A DNA stretch of 23,642 nucleotides, from assembly GCA_009602725.1 (NCBI GenBank), contig WELB01000152.1, positions 207,239-230,880 on the forward strand, in the 5' to 3' direction. Below the pieces are notes generated by a model. It made no database searches and was not told the DNA's origin. It saw nothing but the letters and a program-made list of their open reading frames with translations. Source of the stretch: Spirogloea muscicola. Its lineage: Eukaryota; Streptophyta; Zygnematophyceae; Spirogloeales; Spirogloeaceae. Below, one piece after another: positions 20,607-23,642 of this stretch (positions within the stretch are counted from its first letter, which is position 1; every line of letters starts with the position of its first letter). A program made the translations under genes and the position numbers.

Positions 20607-22358
20607 CTACCCTTGGTTATTCTGCTCCAAGCCACTGAACCAGCTGACATTCTTAACAGGCTTCAGCATGTCCTCAAGCTCTTTCATCATGGTTGTGTTT
20701 GCCCTCCTTTGGAAGTACTCTGCTGCAGCGTCCACATTCTCTCTCACCTGTTGTCACAAGCACATCGTGCTCCATGTTATACCCTCAGCCATGGCAGACC
20801 ACAGGCTCCGGACCATAGTGTCTTTGTAACACCCCTGAGCTTTGAATCACAAAATAAACAATACCAAAGCATAGTTACAGAAACCTTAATCCTATGGCCT
20901 CAGACCCAGCTTCAGAGATGCTTGAGGCAATGGATGCAACCTGGCACGGCCCTTACAGAACGAAGTAATGGAAAATCTGGCAGATATCCCGAAGTCTGGC
21001 CAGGATTTGCAAGCTGCCACCGTGGCTGTGTCCATATGATTGGAGCCGCAGACATGGTCGGTTACCTGCTCGATGGAGCTCATGCCCACCAGTGTAGAAG
21101 CCACCCTGGGGTCCTGAAGGGCAAATTGCAGTGCGACCTTGGCAATGCTCTGCTTCCTGGCCTTGCAGAAGGAGGCAGCTGTTGCACAAGCCTCCTGAGC
21201 AATCACCGTCAATGCATGGAAAAAGATATCAACACACTAGTCTCCACCCTTTGAGGACACTTCAGTCAATGCACGCCAATGCACGGCCTGCAAGGTCCAT
21301 GGTTGCCATCTCTTGGTCGAGGTGCTGTGCCAGGAGGCTCACCTTCACATGAGCAGGTGCAGGGTGCCAGGGTGGAGGCCCCTGCTCCGTTAGTAGGCCC
21401 ATGGAGAGAGGGGAGGCGCTGATGACGCCGACACCATTCTCCTGGAGAAAGGGCAAAATGTCGAGAAGAGCCGTGTCGTTGAGGCTGTTGTGGCAGTAGG
21501 TGAGGACGACGTCCACGGTTCCAGGCTCCACACTTTCAAGCACCTGCCGGAAAACCTTGAGGGGCAAGCCTGTGATGCCGATGGCGCGCACCCTGCCCTC
21601 GTCCTTGAGCCGCTTCAAGGCCGGTAGCGCCTCCGTAACAACCTGGGGAGATGAGCACACGACCCTGAGCAGGGCCACATAGCTGGCACATTCCTTTCTG
21701 GCATCATCGTTGCTTGACCGAATCCACTCCTTCCAGCAAGGCCGGAGTATGGGGCTGCTTTTGCCAACGGCTGTCCCACATGCAGCTGAGCGGTCGGTGC
21801 CCGCTTCTGCACCTCCCTTAGCCCCACAAGCACCTCTCACCACATCGAGGGGCACGAACTCGATGTCGTGGCACTGGATGATGTCGATGAAGTCCAGCTG
21901 CAGCCGCTGCAGGCTCTCGTGCACGCTGGCGCGCACGCGCTCGGCGCTGAAGTCGAACTCGTCCTGGCCGTACCGCCCGACCTTGGTGGACAGCACAAAG
22001 GCATTGCGGGGGACGCCCTGCAGGCACCTGCCCAGCACCGTCTCGGCAAGCGTCGCGCCGTAGAAGCTGCCCTGGCCAGCGGGAGGGGGCGGCGCGGGTC
22101 GGGCACGGAGGCTTGGCGGCAGCGCGGGAGTGGGGCGGGGAGTGCGGGGGAATGCGCGCACGGGGAGACGTCGAAGAAGTTGATGCCGAGGCGTAGGGCC
22201 TCGGCGACGGCAGCGCGGGCGTCGGCCTCGCGCACGTCGCCAAAGACGTTGCCGAGCGGGGAGGCGCCGAAGCCGAGCGCCGAGACGGTGAGGCCGGTGG
22301 CGCCCAGCGCACGGCGCGGCAGGCCGGCGGCCTCGCTCGTGCACGCTGCGGTGGCCAT
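20607..22358 (-). CDS. GALDH: L-galactose dehydrogenase (ascorbate biosynthesis)
   Basis: The exons are 22358-22162, 22066-21841, 21642-21343, 21194-21066 and 20747-20607, summing to 993 nt (330 residues). The fold is an aldo/keto reductase barrel. The catalytic tetrad is visible as Asp63 and Tyr68 (FFDVSPFYG), Lys94 (VLSTKVGRY) and His132 (IIQCHDIEF). Typical L-GalDH segments follow: IGITGLPLKVFRQVLESV, VDVVLTYCHNSLNDTALLD, GVGVISASPLSMGLLTEQGP, ALQDPRVASTLVGMSSIEQV and KPVKNVSWFSG. The enzyme oxidises L-galactose to L-galactono-1,4-lactone with NAD+ in the Smirnoff-Wheeler vitamin C pathway, normally in the cytosol. No transit peptide is evident. Length is close to the ~320-residue plant enzyme. 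The start is ATG in TGCCATGGCC. The repeat block on its 5' side begins about 200 bp upstream. Confidence 0.93.
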
Positions 22359-22553
22359 GGCAGGAACGAAGAACGAACGAGGGCGATGTGCGCAGGACGT
22401 CAAAGCGACGCCACATCAAGCCAGCGCCCTGTTCAGGAAGGATGAAGTGTATATTGAGTGATGGAGGGCCCGAGTGGCCAAGGACACAGGCTAGCACATC
22501 GACAGATGCACACCACATGTTGCCATGGGAACTGGCTCTCCCAAAGGGGGAAA

Positions 22554-22640
22554 AAGAAGAAGTGCGCGCCCATAGAGAAGAAGGGCTGGCAAAGCCAGCC
22601 CAAAAAAGAATGGACAATGTCCAAAGCCAAAGAAAGAGGA
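22554..22640 (+). repeat. Hairpin module upstream of GalDH (copy D)
   Basis: GAAGAAGTGCGCGCCCATAG leads into an 8-bp-stem hairpin at 22583-22601 (GGGCTGGC, loop AAA, GCCAGCCC). CAAAAAAGAATGGACA follows. This is the same order as the modules at 11345-11640. Immediately after lies an odd-centred palindrome, TGGACAATGTCCA (22611-22623). It is in the opposite orientation to the GalDH gene. Confidence 0.75.
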
Positions 22641-22649
22641 GCCGGAGAA

Positions 22650-22865
22650 ACTACAAAACACTGCAGAACACAGAAACGATGCAGAGGAAAGCTCAGTACC
22701 CACGAGTGAGCAAACATCAGGTCTGAGTAGCTCGCTGCAGGGAAAGAGGCACAAAGGGACTACACTACAAAACACTGCAGAACACAGAGACGATGCAGAG
22801 GGAAATTCAGTACCCACGAGTGAGCAACATCAGGTCTGAGTAGCTCGCTGCAGGGAAAGAGGCAC
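22650..22865 (+). repeat. ~103-bp direct tandem duplication
   Basis: Unit 1 (22650-22752) and unit 2 (22764-22865) both begin ACTACAAAACACTGCAG and end GCAGGGAAAGAGGCAC. They are separated by 11 bp, and differ by a few substitutions and one deleted A in unit 2. The duplication sits directly after the hairpin module of copy D. No open frame runs through both units. Confidence 0.85.
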
Positions 22866-23041
22866 TGCGCCGAGACCCAGAGGCGGCGGCCATAGCACGG
22901 CCTGCTCGCGTGTGGACGGCGTGGGCAAGGGAGCGTTGAAGCGATACGGCCAGGCGCATGCGGAAGACTTGTGCGAGCGAACCGGCGGCGTTGAAGCGGC
23001 GGCGGCGGAAAAAGGGACCCGCTCAGCAGAAAGCGGCCCAT

Positions 23042-23172
23042 AGAAACGAAGCAGCTACGAAGCACTCAGTAACCCCTGCTAAGCAGCCTCAGGTCAGAGA
23101 GACTGGGTTCCTGGAAGCGGGTCCCCTGGCCAGAGCCAGAGGCAGCAGCGAAATTTTAGCGAGGGCTCTGCC
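23042..23172 (+). repeat. Dispersed repeat, diverged copy C
   Basis: This matches the right half of copies A and B, from AGAAAC(A/G)AAGC through CACTCAGTAACCCCTGC to GAGGGCTCTGCC, with scattered substitutions. An 11-bp insertion (AATTTTAGCGA) falls inside the AGCAGCGA run and is flanked by repeated GCGA, like a small target-site duplication. Unlike A and B, it is not seen to abut a gene; the family continues into ATAGACCTCTGCAGCGAGAC. Confidence 0.8.
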
Positions 23173-23642
23173 TGCACGCAGGTGCAGCGCGCGGGCCATA
23201 GACCTCTGCAGCGAGACGGCCAAGCGCATGCGGTACACCTGCGATGACGACCCTGCTGCGTGGGAGTCCACCAGCTCCCCATGGAAGCGGCGGGCAATGG
23301 CGTGACGAGAGAGCTGGTTGAGCAGCAGCCCGTGGAGCCTCCGCCAGGTTGTACACCCACCATGTCCCGGGTGCGACGGTGATGGCGTCCCTGGGAATAG
23401 AAAGGGGGCGAGGGTGAAGAGGGCTGTGAAAGAAATTTGCTCGCCCACCGAGAATAGGGGCAGGGAAAGGGCCAGCCCATGAAGTGAAAGAGGGAAAGAT
23501 TGGCTTCGATAAGAAAACACGGGACAGACACGGGAGCCAAGGAGTCCCTCGCAGATGATTAGCACCAACAAACGGGACACCCCGTTCTGCGATCTGCCGT
23601 CACGGGCCGCCGTTAAGGAGGTTCATGCTCGTGATTGTCCAT
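23173..23642. other. Repeat-family continuation, no gene recognised
   Basis: This continues the repeat family. A diverged hairpin module (TTGCTCGCCCACCGAGAATAG, then GGGCAGGG...GGGCCAGCCC) lies near 23429-23482. The + strand reads ETAKRMRYTCDDDPAAWES near 23213-23275; related ACGGCCAxGCGCATGCGG sequence also occurs near 22945-22965. I cannot assign this to a protein family. The last ~100 bp show no recognisable exon. Confidence 0.4.

Noticed and set aside
21262-22617. 451-codon minus-strand open frame read as one gene
   Set aside because: It includes real GalDH exons 2 and 3 but reads through introns and upstream repeat sequence. Splice sites and AKR motifs give the five-exon model instead.
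22650-22865. CRISPR-like array
   Set aside because: Only two long direct units with an 11-bp gap, in a eukaryotic intron-bearing context; it is a tandem duplication.

Overview
This is eukaryotic nuclear DNA, most probably from a trebouxiophyte green alga of the Chlorella group. Four things point there. Exons are GC-rich, while introns are short (about 80-330 bp) and often have GTGCGC/GTGAGT donors. Several genes are followed by the chlorophyte poly(A) signal TGTAA. Starts sit in a GCCATGG-like context. The gene set is plant-like: a thylakoid-type Cu-ATPase, the plant ascorbate enzyme L-galactose dehydrogenase, and a plastid-type BolA. Species-level assignment is inference.

Layout: (1) A 124-nt poly-T run fused in frame to a 5'-truncated secreted LysM-Kazal protein gene (+, to 1124). 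(2) A divergent pair: an HdeD/DUF308 membrane protein (-, 3867-2628) and a small WW-domain protein (+, 4237-5219), sharing a promoter with two G-boxes. (3) A complete 12-exon P1B-type copper ATPase, PAA2/HMA8 (-, 10631-5636). (4) A hairpin-rich repeat array ending in a 217-bp repeat (copy A) that abuts a QCR7 gene lacking its 5' part (+, 11768-12306). (5) A complete 13-exon nucleolar GTPase NOG2/NUG2 gene (-, 18408-14178), whose 5' flank is copy B of the same repeat, inverted. (6) A convergent pair: BOLA4-like (+, 19167-20081) and L-galactose dehydrogenase (-, 22358-20607). (7) More copies of the repeat family, including a ~100-bp tandem duplication, to the window end.

I rebuilt exon structures by matching splice sites, reading phase and conserved protein motifs. 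The summed coding lengths of PAA2, NOG2, BolA and GalDH are all multiples of three. The genes do not form an operon or pathway. Three are linked to the chloroplast or its redox and metal economy (PAA2, BolA, and GalDH through ascorbate).

The most unusual content is the gene-abutting repeat family. Copies A and B are about 99% identical, inverted, and flank a 6.7-kb segment. One replaces the 5' end of QCR7 and the other forms the immediate upstream region of NOG2. The window also has two GC-AG introns, one of which splits the catalytic DKTGT motif of the ATPase. Two single Ns (4245, 11777) fall at gene starts or junctions, so parts of the assembly need checking.
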